Assembly: GCA_023392595.1 (NCBI GenBank)
Contig: JAEVYU010000081.1
Span: 99,031 to 163,030, forward strand
Reading direction: 5' to 3'
DNA: 64,000 nucleotides
From: Bacillota bacterium
Lineage (GTDB): Bacteria > Bacillota > UBA4882 > UBA8346
The position numbers were made by a program, and so were the translations under genes. Shown here in pieces: positions 34,704-42,907 of the stretch. Under the pieces are notes generated by a model that searched no databases, was not told the DNA's origin, and worked only from the letters and a program-made list of their open reading frames with translations. How positions within the stretch are numbered: the stretch's first letter is position 1; each line of letters starts with the position of its first letter.

Positions 34704-35618
34704 GTGTCAAAAAGCAAATCGAAATTCCGAATGAGGGTTGAAAAAATCTTTTTTAGAAGCATTCTCATATTCATTCAAATTATACCATTATCATGGAACC
34801 GTTGGGTTTGGAAAAATTTCTGTATCCTGGCATTTAAATTATTAAAGTCAAGGCGCTTATTAACACTTGAAAACATCCGCAATGCCAGGAAACAAGGTTT
34901 TTTGCCTAATGTCGGCGATGATTATTTACTGGCAAAGCAAGTTTGGGGAAACTTAGGGGTCATTGGAAGCGAGTTTTTGTATTATTCAACAAGAACCGTC
35001 GACCAATTAAAAAAACTTGTCACGATTGAAGGGGAAGAAAATTTAAATAAAATTTTGGCCAAGAAAAAGGGCGCTGTTATGGTAACCGGTCATCTCGGAA
35101 ATTGGGAACTTCTGGGAATGGCCTTGTCGGTGCATGGTTACCCTTTGTCTCCGTTGGTCAAAACTCAGGCCAATTCGTCGTTTGATGAAATTATCAACGA
35201 AAAGCGTCATGCAATCGGTATGAAAACGATTCCTAATAAAGGCTTTTTGCGACCTATTTTGGACGCCTTTAAAAGGAATGAAATTGTTCCTTTTTTGATC
35301 GATCAGGATGCCAAGAGGCACGGAGTCGGAGTAAAGGTAGAATTTTTTGGTAGGGAGGCTTCCATCCCTCGGGGTGCGGCAGAATTTGCATTAAAGACCG
35401 GGACTCCCGCCTTTTTTGGTTATATCTATCGGAAAGGGCCTAATCATTATGTGAGTGTCATATCGGAAGAGATTCAATTAAAAAATTCCGGAGACTATCA
35501 TAAGGATTTACATGACAACATTGCTTTATTTATGAGTTTGATTCAGGATGCCGTACAAGAACACCCGGCCGAATGGTTGTGGATGCACTCATTATGGCCC
35601 ACGGATATAAAAATATAA
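34704..35618 (+). CDS. LpxL/HtrB-like lysophospholipid acyltransferase
   Basis: A 304-residue membrane-associated acyltransferase. One hydrophobic N-terminal helix (about 17-31) is followed by the LPLAT domain with the catalytic H-x4-E motif HLGNWE (His130, Glu135), then DQDAKRHGVGV and FGREASIPRGAAEFA, which match the LpxL/HtrB group of lipid A secondary acyltransferases. Start at GTG 34704 with AGGAG at 34690-34694. In a spore-former this points to lipid A or a similar outer-membrane lipid, though other glycolipid acyltransferases (PatA type) share the fold. The next genes concern heptose metabolism. Confidence 0.85.
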   Translation: MSKSKSKFRMRVEKIFFRSILIFIQIIPLSWNRWVWKNFCILAFKLLKSRRLLTLENIRNARKQGFLPNVGDDYLLAKQVWGNLGVIGSEFLYYSTRTVDQLKKLVTIEGEENLNKILAKKKGAVMVTGHLGNWELLGMALSVHGYPLSPLVKTQANSSFDEIINEKRHAIGMKTIPNKGFLRPILDAFKRNEIVPFLIDQDAKRHGVGVKVEFFGREASIPRGAAEFALKTGTPAFFGYIYRKGPNHYVSVISEEIQLKNSGDYHKDLHDNIALFMSLIQDAVQEHPAEWLWMHSLWPTDIKI

Positions 35619-35657
35619 AGAACGGCTAACGAACGACGATATTTTCGGGAGGCCTCT

Positions 35658-35797
35658 ATGTCAATTCAAGATATTATTGAACAACACCTTAAGACAATAC
35701 AGGAAACAGCTGTCAATAACAGTTCGCAGCTAGGATTCAAGAGGCCCATATTATGATTGGCCATATTGTTTGCGAACTCATTGAAGAAGAATATTAA
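35658..35797 (+). pseudogene. gmhA: Remnant of gmhA (sedoheptulose 7-phosphate isomerase), internal deletion
   Basis: GGGAGG at 35647-35652 precedes ATG 35658, which starts MSIQDIIEQHLKTIQETAVN, a plausible SIS-domain N-terminal helix. After about 23 codons the frame is broken, and in another frame the DNA encodes RIQEAHIMIGHIVCELIEEE, then Y and TAA (35795-35797). That is the characteristic C-terminus of GmhA-type phosphoheptose isomerases. Only 140 bases remain of the roughly 570 expected, so about 430 bases, including the catalytic core, are missing. The neighbours fit the pathway: LpxL-like upstream, GmhB-like downstream. Confidence 0.7.
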
Positions 35798-35893
35798 AGG
35801 GGAAATTGAAGATATATGCTTATAATCTATCAAATGCAGTCCGGCGTGCTAACCTAAGGTTGCTTTTTTCTGATGAGTACGAAAGGAGTCATT

Positions 35894-36427
35894 TTGAAAC
35901 AAAACGGATTATCGGAAAAACCGGCCGTTTTTTTTGACCGGGATGGCGTTTTGAATGTGGATAATGGATATACTTTTCGGAAAGAAGATTTTGTCTGGGT
36001 TGTTGGTGCGAGAGAGGCCATCAAGTTATTGAATGATTTGAACTATTATGTTTTTGTTATAACCAATCAAAGTGGGGTCGCGCGTGGTTACTATACAGAA
36101 AACGATGTAATCAAGTTGCATGATTGGATGAACGAAGAACTGAAGAAAAGCGGAGCTACGATTGATGGTTTTTATTATTGCCCTCATCTGCCGGAAGCCG
36201 CTATTGAAAAATATAGGATTTGTTGTCAATGCCGTAAACCGGCTCCGGGTATGATTGTGCAGGCAATGAATGAATGGCCCGTCGATAAGGAAAAATCTTT
36301 TTTAATAGGAGATAGTGTAAGAGATGTGGAAGCCGCTGAGAAAGCGGGGATTGAGGGATATCTATTTCAAGAAGATAATCTCTTGTTTTCTATAAAACAG
36401 TTATTAAAAACGAAAAAATTGAAATGA
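35894..36427 (+). CDS. GmhB-like heptose bisphosphate phosphatase (HAD-IIIA)
   Basis: A 177-residue HAD phosphatase. The nucleophile motif is FFDRDGVLNVDNGY (Asp15 and Asp17), motif II is ITNQSGVARG, and motif IV lies in LIGDSVRDVEAAEKAG. A zinc loop typical of GmhB is present: CPH, then CCQC in YYCPHLPE and ICCQCRKPAPG. GmhB removes the 7-phosphate from D-glycero-D-manno-heptose 1,7-bisphosphate, either for LPS core heptose or for glycan heptose. AAAGGAG at 35882-35888 fits TTG 35894; ATG 35873 lacks a site. No hldE-type gene is in the window. Confidence 0.85.
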   Translation: MKQNGLSEKPAVFFDRDGVLNVDNGYTFRKEDFVWVVGAREAIKLLNDLNYYVFVITNQSGVARGYYTENDVIKLHDWMNEELKKSGATIDGFYYCPHLPEAAIEKYRICCQCRKPAPGMIVQAMNEWPVDKEKSFLIGDSVRDVEAAEKAGIEGYLFQEDNLLFSIKQLLKTKKLK

Positions 36428-36734
36428 GCTGATTAATAAAAAATCATAAAAACCAGATCGAGGATATAAACTGATTTCCTTTTTTACGCACCCATTTTAA
36501 ACCAAAACCAATTACAGAGAACTCCCTGCGGAAATTATACTCCGTTAACTACCGCACTAAAATGACCTTCACCAATACTCAATCGAAGCCCTCAAATCAA
36601 AATCATTTTTACAGCTTTTAGCCGAAAAAATAATCCATGGCAAGAATTGACTTTTTTTCTGGGAATCCAAGAAAAGGGTTCCTTTATTTAGTGTCGAAAT
36701 TGAATAAATATAAAAATATCAGGAGGCCGGAAAA
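36428..36734. other. Intergenic spacer before exbB
   Basis: About 307 AT-rich bases without a gene. It ends with AGGAGG (36721-36726), the exbB ribosome binding site. A TTGACT at 36647-36652 could be a -35 element, but no convincing -10 hexamer lies 17 bases on. Confidence 0.45.
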
Positions 36735-37340
36735 ATGTGGCATTTTTTGATCAAAGGCGGAATTGTCATGATTCCCCTGGTGTTTTGTTCAATTTTAGGA
36801 TTAGTCATCGTGATCGAAAGAATTCTTTATTACAGTTTCCGGAATCAAACATCCGAACGGGATTTCAACCGTTTAAAACATAGTTTGAACCAAGGGAAAT
36901 TGGATGAAGCCAAGATTTTAGCGGCTAGTTGGCGGACGCCGCTTGGCCGGATCATCGAGAGCGTGATCGAACAATGGCGGGTTGACAACGTCTTGGCCGA
37001 TAAAGTTGCCCAAAATGCCGGAGAGCAGGAATTAAGGAGCTTGCAACGGGGTCTTACCCTATTGGACACCGTAGTCACGGCAAGTCCTTTACTGGGTTTG
37101 CTTGGAACAGTGGCGGGTATTATTAAATCTTTTACTGCTTTATCCATGGCTTCCGGTGGACATGGCGCCCAATTAAGCGCAGGCGTGGCCGAGGCGCTTT
37201 ATAATACGGCTTTCGGCTTGGGGATTGCAATACCGGCGCTTTTTTTTGTGAATATCTTTTATAATATCGCCGAGAAAAGAGCCAGGGAATTAACCTGTTA
37301 TACCGAGGAAATCCTGGCAATTTTAAATAAGGCCAGGTGA
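36735..37340 (+). CDS. exbB: ExbB/TolQ/MotA family proton channel
   Basis: A 201-residue inner-membrane protein with three helices (about 8-27, 111-133, 153-176) and a cytoplasmic loop between the first two, the ExbB/TolQ layout. The signature LLGLLGTVAGIIKSF precedes the third helix. With ExbD it forms the proton channel that energises TonB. The gene is followed by exbD and tonB, which favours ExbB over TolQ or MotA. The stop codon overlaps the region of the exbD ribosome binding site. Confidence 0.93.
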   Translation: MWHFLIKGGIVMIPLVFCSILGLVIVIERILYYSFRNQTSERDFNRLKHSLNQGKLDEAKILAASWRTPLGRIIESVIEQWRVDNVLADKVAQNAGEQELRSLQRGLTLLDTVVTASPLLGLLGTVAGIIKSFTALSMASGGHGAQLSAGVAEALYNTAFGLGIAIPALFFVNIFYNIAEKRARELTCYTEEILAILNKAR

Positions 37341-37345
37341 TCCCG

Positions 37346-37768
37346 ATGAACTTGCAAATCAAGCGAAGACGCCCCCGGATCGAATTAGTGCCGATGATTG
37401 ATGTGCTTTTCTTTATGTTGGTATTTTTCATGCTATTTTCCACTATCAACGGTTCCGAGGCTGGCGTCCCTGTCCAACTGCCCAAAGTTCTTCATATGGG
37501 GGAGGCGGCCAATAATTCTTTAGTCGTTACCATTACTGCCGGTTCACAAGTTTTCCTCGGAAAACGGCAGATCGAAATCAATCAATTAAAACAACTGGTG
37601 GGGCTGGAATTGCAAAAAGATCCGGCTACCCAGGTTATTGTCAGACCCGATGCGGCTGTAACTTACGAAAGAATCGTCAAAGTAATGGATGTCCTGGCTG
37701 ATACCGGAGTAGAAAAGCCGCTACTGGGAGTGGACAGGCAGCAGATTCCCAACGGGGCTAAATTTTGA
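37346..37768 (+). CDS. exbD: ExbD/TolR family biopolymer transport protein
   Basis: A 140-residue protein with one N-terminal membrane helix and a periplasmic domain. The helix carries the proton-conducting Asp19 (ELVPMIDVLFFMLVFFM). AGGTGA at 37335-37340 fits ATG 37346; GTG 37337 upstream is less likely. Together with ExbB it should couple the proton gradient to TonB. Confidence 0.93.
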   Translation: MNLQIKRRRPRIELVPMIDVLFFMLVFFMLFSTINGSEAGVPVQLPKVLHMGEAANNSLVVTITAGSQVFLGKRQIEINQLKQLVGLELQKDPATQVIVRPDAAVTYERIVKVMDVLADTGVEKPLLGVDRQQIPNGAKF

Positions 37769-37804
37769 TATCAAGTAACCCATTGTAAAAGTGGGGAGTG
37801 AAAA

Positions 37805-38548
37805 ATGAAACTGAATGAACGGAATAATTATATCATCGCACTTATGTTTTCATTGGGATTTCATGCTCTGTTACTAGTATTGTTTGTATCAGGCTATCTT
37901 ACATCCCAGGTGGACCAGTTGGAAGCCTTTCCCGTGGGAATGGTAGAAATCGCCAAAGGTTCCCCCGATGGCGGACTTGGGATGGCAGGCTCACTCCCGG
38001 AAGAAAGCGGGAATACTCCTGTTGTTCCTGATGCTCCTGGTCAAAAAAATCAGGAAAAAGATAAAGCTGCGGTTAAACCGCAAGTTTTACCCAAGACGTC
38101 GGCGGAGAATACGGTGCTCATTCCCAAGAAAGAGAAAAGCGAACCCTTTGCGGTTCCGGGTAAAAATGCGAATCCTGCAGGAGCGGGAGACGCCGGAAAT
38201 CAGGGAACAGGCGGTAGTGGAGGCGGGGGAAAACCGTTGGGCTTTGGTTCCGGGGAAGGAATGGTTACCGTGCTGGGGCCCTTACCGTCTTATCCCAAAA
38301 GCGCCATGAATGAAGGAGTGGAGGGAAACGTGGCGCTCCGGATTTTAGTGAAAGCCGACGGCAATTTGGAAGATGTTCAGGCAAGTCCGTCAGCTACCGA
38401 TTCACGGCTGGTCAACGCCGCGGTCCTATCCATTAAACGCGCCTGGAAATTTAAGCCGGTGACCCAAAATTACTATATTGATTTGGTATTTTCCTTTCAT
38501 GATTCCGAGGTAACGCCGAAGTTTATCAATTCTGAAAGCAGACCCTGA
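37805..38548 (+). CDS. tonB: Energy transducer TonB
   Basis: A 247-residue protein with an N-terminal membrane helix (about 9-30) that contains Ser16 and His20 at the positions essential in E. coli TonB. A long low-complexity linker rich in Pro, Lys, Gly and Asn (about 55-140) is followed by a C-terminal TonB domain (about 155-240) with YPKSAMNEGVEGNVALRILV and AWKFKPV. TonB spans the periplasm and works on outer-membrane receptors. No TonB-dependent receptor gene is in the window, so its partner is unknown. Confidence 0.9.
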   Translation: MKLNERNNYIIALMFSLGFHALLLVLFVSGYLTSQVDQLEAFPVGMVEIAKGSPDGGLGMAGSLPEESGNTPVVPDAPGQKNQEKDKAAVKPQVLPKTSAENTVLIPKKEKSEPFAVPGKNANPAGAGDAGNQGTGGSGGGGKPLGFGSGEGMVTVLGPLPSYPKSAMNEGVEGNVALRILVKADGNLEDVQASPSATDSRLVNAAVLSIKRAWKFKPVTQNYYIDLVFSFHDSEVTPKFINSESRP

Positions 38549-38584
38549 AATATAGTTTTCGTTATTTTATTTAAGGAGGCCGAA

Positions 38585-40570
38585 ATGAGACGAAGGATTA
38601 TCGTGGGAATAGCCTTTCTTGGTTTATTCCTGATGACGGTTATTGCATCAGCGGCGTCCGATGACTTGTTATCGATCGAGAATAAATACATCAAAATCTA
38701 TGTGAATAATACCAGTGATGATACCGGACGTTTTGCAGTTGATGTAACCGGTGGCGATCCAAGCCGCAGCGATGATGATGGTAAAGCATTGATTTATGGA
38801 CATCCCAAGCCTTGGACTTCATTTACCACCTTACGGATTAACGGTAAAGACTACTGCTTCGGCAAGGCCACCCGAAAACGGTCCGGGGCCGGATTGCCGG
38901 GTGGGCAAATCCTTTCGCCGCCCGCGCAGGAAGAAAACCGTTTAACCATGAAGTGTCAATATGGAGCGGTCGAAGTGGAGCAACTGCTGGATATCGCCAG
39001 AAGTCCGAGCACAGGAGCTCTTGATACGGCCCGGATCCGTTATATCATTGTCAATACCGGAACCGACCCGGTGGAAGTGGGCCTGAGGACATTATTTGAC
39101 ACCATGGTGGGAGATAATGACGGGGCGCCCTTTAGGATTGGGGCCAAAGCGGTTACGAAGGATTATAGTTGCAGCAGCAAAGAAATTCCCGATTTTTGGC
39201 AGGCATTCGATTCCCTTGCCACACCGGCGGTTATCGCCCAAGGCACCTTAAAAGGCGGAGATGTCACCCCTCCCGACCGGCTAATCTTTACCAACTGGGG
39301 CAAGGCTGCGGACAATCCCTGGGATTTTCGAGTTGATGCGGATGCCGACTTCACGCGGTTTGGCGAAGATGAGCTGGACAGCGCGGTGGTAATGTACTGG
39401 GATCCCCAGATTCTAAAACCGGGCGAGCGGCGGATGATTACCAGTTACTATGGGATCGGCGGCATTACATTCTCCCCGGGGAAAACATTCTTGGGAATCT
39501 CCGCTCCGGCCGAAGTTCAATACAGCGAAGATAATCCCCGCAATTATACCATTGTGACGTATCTGGAACATCACGGGGAAGTCAAGGCGGAAAACGTAAA
39601 GATCAACTTAAGCTTACCCCAGGGCCTGGTATGTTCTTCCGGAGCGACTTCTCTGAATATTCCCGAGCTGGTGCCGGGTGTAACCCAACAATACAGCTGG
39701 GAAATACGGCCCAATGGGAAATATCAGGGTGAGACCACTTTTCAAATCAAAGTTACCGGAGAGCATTTAGAATCCAACGTGGTGACCAGGAAAATCCGGA
39801 TCATCGGACCGCCTGAAATTAAGGGGACGGTTAGTTTTCCTCCCTTGAAAGTCATCAACAACAATTGGGAGCCTTACCCGGTGGGAGTTACCGTCAATAT
39901 TCAAAATATGGGCGAATCGGCAACGGACGATTTGAAAGCGACTTTCGTGGGAGGAAACGGAATCGCCCTGGCGCCTGGGGAACGAAATGAGAAATATTTG
40001 TTGACGCTGGAAGGAAAGGCAGAGACCACCGTAATGTGGCGGCTGGTTCCTACAGGGGATATGAAAGAAGGCAGATTTAAAGTCATCCTGACCGGAACGG
40101 GTTTTAAACCGGTGACGCTGGATGCCCGGATGGATATCCCGCAGCTAAGCGCGAAATTAAGTTTTAATACAACCGATCAATGGAAAGTGGGAAATGTCGT
40201 CGGACTTAATTTATATGCCTATAACCTGAAAAATCCCGGCCAATTTACGGCAAACATTCAATACAATCCGTCTCAACTGAAACTGGTTTATATTTCTCGC
40301 GGTACTTTTTTGGTGGAGGAAGGCGATTTATCGGAATGGCACAGTGGAGTGATTGATAATCAAAACGGGCGGGTTACCGGTATTGGCGGTACCAGAACCG
40401 GTACGCTTCAAAACAATGAGGTTACTCTATTCCGGCTCAATTTTATTGTAGTTGGAACCGGAACCGGCGAAGTGGATGTGGAAAACCTTAAAGTCCTTAA
40501 CTCCAACGGCAATGAGCTTCATTGCGAATTTACCCCATTACAGTATAGGATTGAGGAGGAACGAAAATGA
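38585..40570 (+). CDS. Large secreted protein with cohesin-like C-terminal domain
   Basis: A 661-residue protein with a signal peptide (hydrophobic 5-23, cleavage near SAASDD). Residues about 25-310 form an unrecognised beta-rich domain. Two or three Ig-like beta repeats follow (about 310-510). The last 140 residues (SAKLSFNTTDQWKVGNVV to the end) resemble cohesin or cohesin-like carbohydrate-binding folds, with NPSQLKLVYISRGTFL. It should be periplasmic or on the cell surface. AAGGAGG precedes the ATG, it follows tonB after 36 bases, and it overlaps the next gene by ATGA. Function unknown; a role with the Exb-Ton system is inferred only from context. Confidence 0.75.
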   Translation: MRRRIIVGIAFLGLFLMTVIASAASDDLLSIENKYIKIYVNNTSDDTGRFAVDVTGGDPSRSDDDGKALIYGHPKPWTSFTTLRINGKDYCFGKATRKRSGAGLPGGQILSPPAQEENRLTMKCQYGAVEVEQLLDIARSPSTGALDTARIRYIIVNTGTDPVEVGLRTLFDTMVGDNDGAPFRIGAKAVTKDYSCSSKEIPDFWQAFDSLATPAVIAQGTLKGGDVTPPDRLIFTNWGKAADNPWDFRVDADADFTRFGEDELDSAVVMYWDPQILKPGERRMITSYYGIGGITFSPGKTFLGISAPAEVQYSEDNPRNYTIVTYLEHHGEVKAENVKINLSLPQGLVCSSGATSLNIPELVPGVTQQYSWEIRPNGKYQGETTFQIKVTGEHLESNVVTRKIRIIGPPEIKGTVSFPPLKVINNNWEPYPVGVTVNIQNMGESATDDLKATFVGGNGIALAPGERNEKYLLTLEGKAETTVMWRLVPTGDMKEGRFKVILTGTGFKPVTLDARMDIPQLSAKLSFNTTDQWKVGNVVGLNLYAYNLKNPGQFTANIQYNPSQLKLVYISRGTFLVEEGDLSEWHSGVIDNQNGRVTGIGGTRTGTLQNNEVTLFRLNFIVVGTGTGEVDVENLKVLNSNGNELHCEFTPLQYRIEEERK

Positions 40571-41172
40571 AAGTGAATCGCTTTTATTCTTTGCTGATGA
40601 TGATGGTTTTCGTCAGTTTACTTTTCGGGATAGCTGTACCGGTTATGGCGGCAGACAGCAATCCCAGCGATGTTCCGTCTTCCCACTGGGCGTATAAGGC
40701 GGTCAAGACACTCATTGACAAAGGCTATTTACAACTATACCAGGATCAGACATTTCAAGGAGATAAACCGGTCGATCGGTACACACTGGCTGTTATTGTG
40801 TCTAAAATTTTAAATGAAATCGCCGGCGGCCAGGTGGGTACGAATAAGGAAGATATGGCCTTGATTAAAAGCCTGACCAATGAATTTCGGGATGAGTTTG
40901 TGGGTGTAAACTCAAAGAATAATATTTATATGAAAAAGCTGGATAACCTGAGTAAAGAACAGACAGTTATGCAAGATGATATTACCCGCCTTACCGATGA
41001 GCAGGTACAGCTGCAAAAAGAGGCTCAGCAAATGCTGGCTGATATTCAAAGTATCAAAGATGAAAATATGAAGCTGAAAGCGGATATGGAACGACTTCGG
41101 ATCGAGCTGGATACAACCAGAAAATATATGTGGGCGGCTATTATCTTGGGGCTACTGGGTATTGCCCGATAA
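40567..41172 (+). CDS. SLH-domain protein with coiled coil and C-terminal membrane helix
   Basis: A 201-residue protein. A signal sequence (about 8-27, ending VMAADS) precedes one S-layer homology domain (DVPSSHWAYKAVKTLIDKGY; FQGDKPVDRYTLAVIVSKIL). A predicted coiled coil follows (about 105-180), and a hydrophobic helix (WAAIILGLLGIA) lies at the very C-terminus. SLH domains bind pyruvylated secondary cell-wall polymer or peptidoglycan. The layout recalls the N-terminal part of OmpM-type tethers but ends in a helix instead of a beta barrel. It overlaps the previous gene by ATGA, so the two are coexpressed. Confidence 0.82.
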   Translation: MKVNRFYSLLMMMVFVSLLFGIAVPVMAADSNPSDVPSSHWAYKAVKTLIDKGYLQLYQDQTFQGDKPVDRYTLAVIVSKILNEIAGGQVGTNKEDMALIKSLTNEFRDEFVGVNSKNNIYMKKLDNLSKEQTVMQDDITRLTDEQVQLQKEAQQMLADIQSIKDENMKLKADMERLRIELDTTRKYMWAAIILGLLGIAR

Positions 41173-41274
41173 TTAGCTCACAATGGTAATTACATAATCT
41201 TCCAAGGGCATTTTCTTGCACTCCTCTTTCATTGGGTGTATGATTAACCTATATCTTAAAAAAGGAAGAGGTCA

Positions 41275-41823
41275 ATGATTGAAATCGATGATGCGGGCGG
41301 CGGCTGTTTTATTGGGCCCGAAATCCTGGTGATACACAGGTTGGAAACCGGGAACGTATGGTATTTGGATATACCGCCCCAGGTAGAAGAAAGAGTAAAG
41401 TATGCATCCAAGATTTTAAAAGCAGCCTTCCGGGAATTAGCAGTATCGAAAGAAGAACCGGTCAGACTTTGCCGGGGAGAGATATTCGACTCGTTTCAGG
41501 AATATCTATCTTCGAAAGGATATCAAGTGGTTCGGGAAAAGGTTTCCGATGCCACCGACGAGCTAGCCGAAACCCGTTTTATGGATATTTTATATTCCTA
41601 TGGTTTTCCACGAAATCTGGTCCTAAAGGATCGCAACTATCAGCAATTTTATCAATGGGTCAGTTGTTGGTATTATTACTGTAAGGATGACACCAGCGCG
41701 GGTCGTCATTTGCGCGGCATCAGAAAAACCCGGTTGCAACCTTCTTTTTTCGGACGAAAGATTGCCCGGAAATATCCTAATTTAGTTAGGATGCTGCTGG
41801 AAGAGGAAGAGGCTATCAGTTAA
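41275..41823 (+). CDS. Conserved-looking protein of unknown function
   Basis: A 182-residue cytoplasmic protein with no signal or membrane helix. The start MIEIDDAGGGCFIGPEILV is Gly-rich and could be a beta-strand with an acidic residue, as in RNase-H-like folds, but that is a guess. The middle is rich in Glu and Arg, and the C-terminus is basic (RGIRKTRLQPSFFGRKIARKY shown by its ends: RGIRKT...RKIARKY). AAGGAAGAGG precedes the ATG. It lies about 100 bases after the SLH gene and before the DUF2935 gene. Family not recognised with confidence. Confidence 0.65.
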   Translation: MIEIDDAGGGCFIGPEILVIHRLETGNVWYLDIPPQVEERVKYASKILKAAFRELAVSKEEPVRLCRGEIFDSFQEYLSSKGYQVVREKVSDATDELAETRFMDILYSYGFPRNLVLKDRNYQQFYQWVSCWYYYCKDDTSAGRHLRGIRKTRLQPSFFGRKIARKYPNLVRMLLEEEEAIS

Positions 41824-41902
41824 TCGCGGTTGGCCAAAAGTGGTTTAATCCTTTTCATGGATCATACCGACTGGAATATCGTTCTTCGCTTTCTCATAAG
41901 AT

Positions 41903-41926
41903 CCCCCGAAAGGGGGTTTTTATTTT
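41903..41926 (+). terminator. Terminator-like hairpin overlapping the next ribosome binding site
   Basis: CCCCC (41903-41907), GAAA-containing loop and GGGGG (41912-41916) form a stem followed by TTTTTATTTT. It is a good intrinsic terminator for the upstream gene. The same G run is the only candidate ribosome binding site for the DUF2935 gene starting at TTG 41925. Confidence 0.75.
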
Positions 41927-42743
41927 GGCTTCAATTCATCCCCATGGCGGAGTCTACGAGCTCCGATTTTGGCTGCAGATTTTGGGGGATCATGCCAGGT
42001 TCATTAAGGATTCCCTGGTGTCCGATCAAACCAATATGTCGATGGTTGCTGCCAATTTTATTGAGCTTTTCGATCGGTTGTTGGAAAAAACCCGGGAAAC
42101 GAAAATCGTCAAAGAGCCGGTAATGAAAAATCATCTGGGGGAAATTCTGCAGACAACATTGAGTTTTCGCGATTTTAACAGGGAATTGTTGGCGGTGAGA
42201 TTGAAAAATAAATTAGTCACTGGGCTTCCGCCTGTCTTTTATAACCACATGTTAAATGAGCTCGAAAATTTTCTCAAAGTATCGACCGATATTGAGTCTG
42301 GACCAGAAAGAGCGGAAAATATCCTGGGCCAGCATTTACTGTGGAGCCTGGATGCCGCCGCCCATGCAGCTTTGATTGGCAGTAATTTGGATAAAGTGGA
42401 ATACCGTTTGCGGGAAATGAGTAATAAATTTGAAACGGCATTTGATGGTGATTACATCAAAGCAGTTGAACTGGCGGGCTATTTCCGCAGTAATCCGCCA
42501 TCAGCGGCGCCGGTTTTGGAAGCATATAACCGGGATATGGCCTTTCAAATCAAAGAATTCATGGCTTTCCTGGAAGAAATAAAGATAGGTTTGAAAGAGC
42601 AGCGGATTTTAGGAAGGTTATGGCCGTTGACCCTTGATCATATGTACCGCGAGGGATGTTATTATTTGTTGAAAATAGCTGCTGTCGAGCCGGACCTTTC
42701 GATTCCGGACTGTGATCCGGGACGGCCCAGAGTTGAAAGTTGA
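41925..42743 (+). CDS. DUF2935 family protein
   Basis: A 272-residue protein made of two similar all-helical halves, each beginning with a motif like RFWLQILGDHARFI or HLLWSLDAAAHAALI. The recurring His and Glu residues resemble a ferritin-like four-helix bundle, so metal binding is possible. The family is common in Bacilli and Clostridia and has no known role. TTG 41925 is used because the conserved first motif begins about 12 residues later; AAGGGGG precedes it but lies in a hairpin. Confidence 0.8.
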   Translation: MASIHPHGGVYELRFWLQILGDHARFIKDSLVSDQTNMSMVAANFIELFDRLLEKTRETKIVKEPVMKNHLGEILQTTLSFRDFNRELLAVRLKNKLVTGLPPVFYNHMLNELENFLKVSTDIESGPERAENILGQHLLWSLDAAAHAALIGSNLDKVEYRLREMSNKFETAFDGDYIKAVELAGYFRSNPPSAAPVLEAYNRDMAFQIKEFMAFLEEIKIGLKEQRILGRLWPLTLDHMYREGCYYLLKIAAVEPDLSIPDCDPGRPRVES

Positions 42744-42790
42744 TCATTCGATTTGGATTGCAAATTTAAAAATGGAGAGGGGTTCGAGCC

Positions 42791-42907
42791 ATGGTCATCA
42801 AAAGGAGTCAGTTCTGTCGGACCCATCCGGACTTTGCCGAATATTGCGGTCTAGTAAAACGTTCTCTAAATAACTACGCAATGATTGTGAACGTTTTACT
42901 TAAGTAG
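42791..42907 (+). pseudogene. Short reading frame running into the repeat element
   Basis: GAGAGGGG precedes ATG 42791, whose frame begins MVIKRSQFCRTHPDFAEYCG. After 20 codons it enters the two-hairpin repeat and stops at 42907. It may be the 5' end of a gene interrupted by the repeat, or a chance frame. No continuation is recognised after the repeat. Confidence 0.3.

Noticed and set aside
42781..42790. GGTTCGAGCC, like a tRNA T-arm
   Set aside because: No acceptor, D or anticodon stem can be drawn around it.
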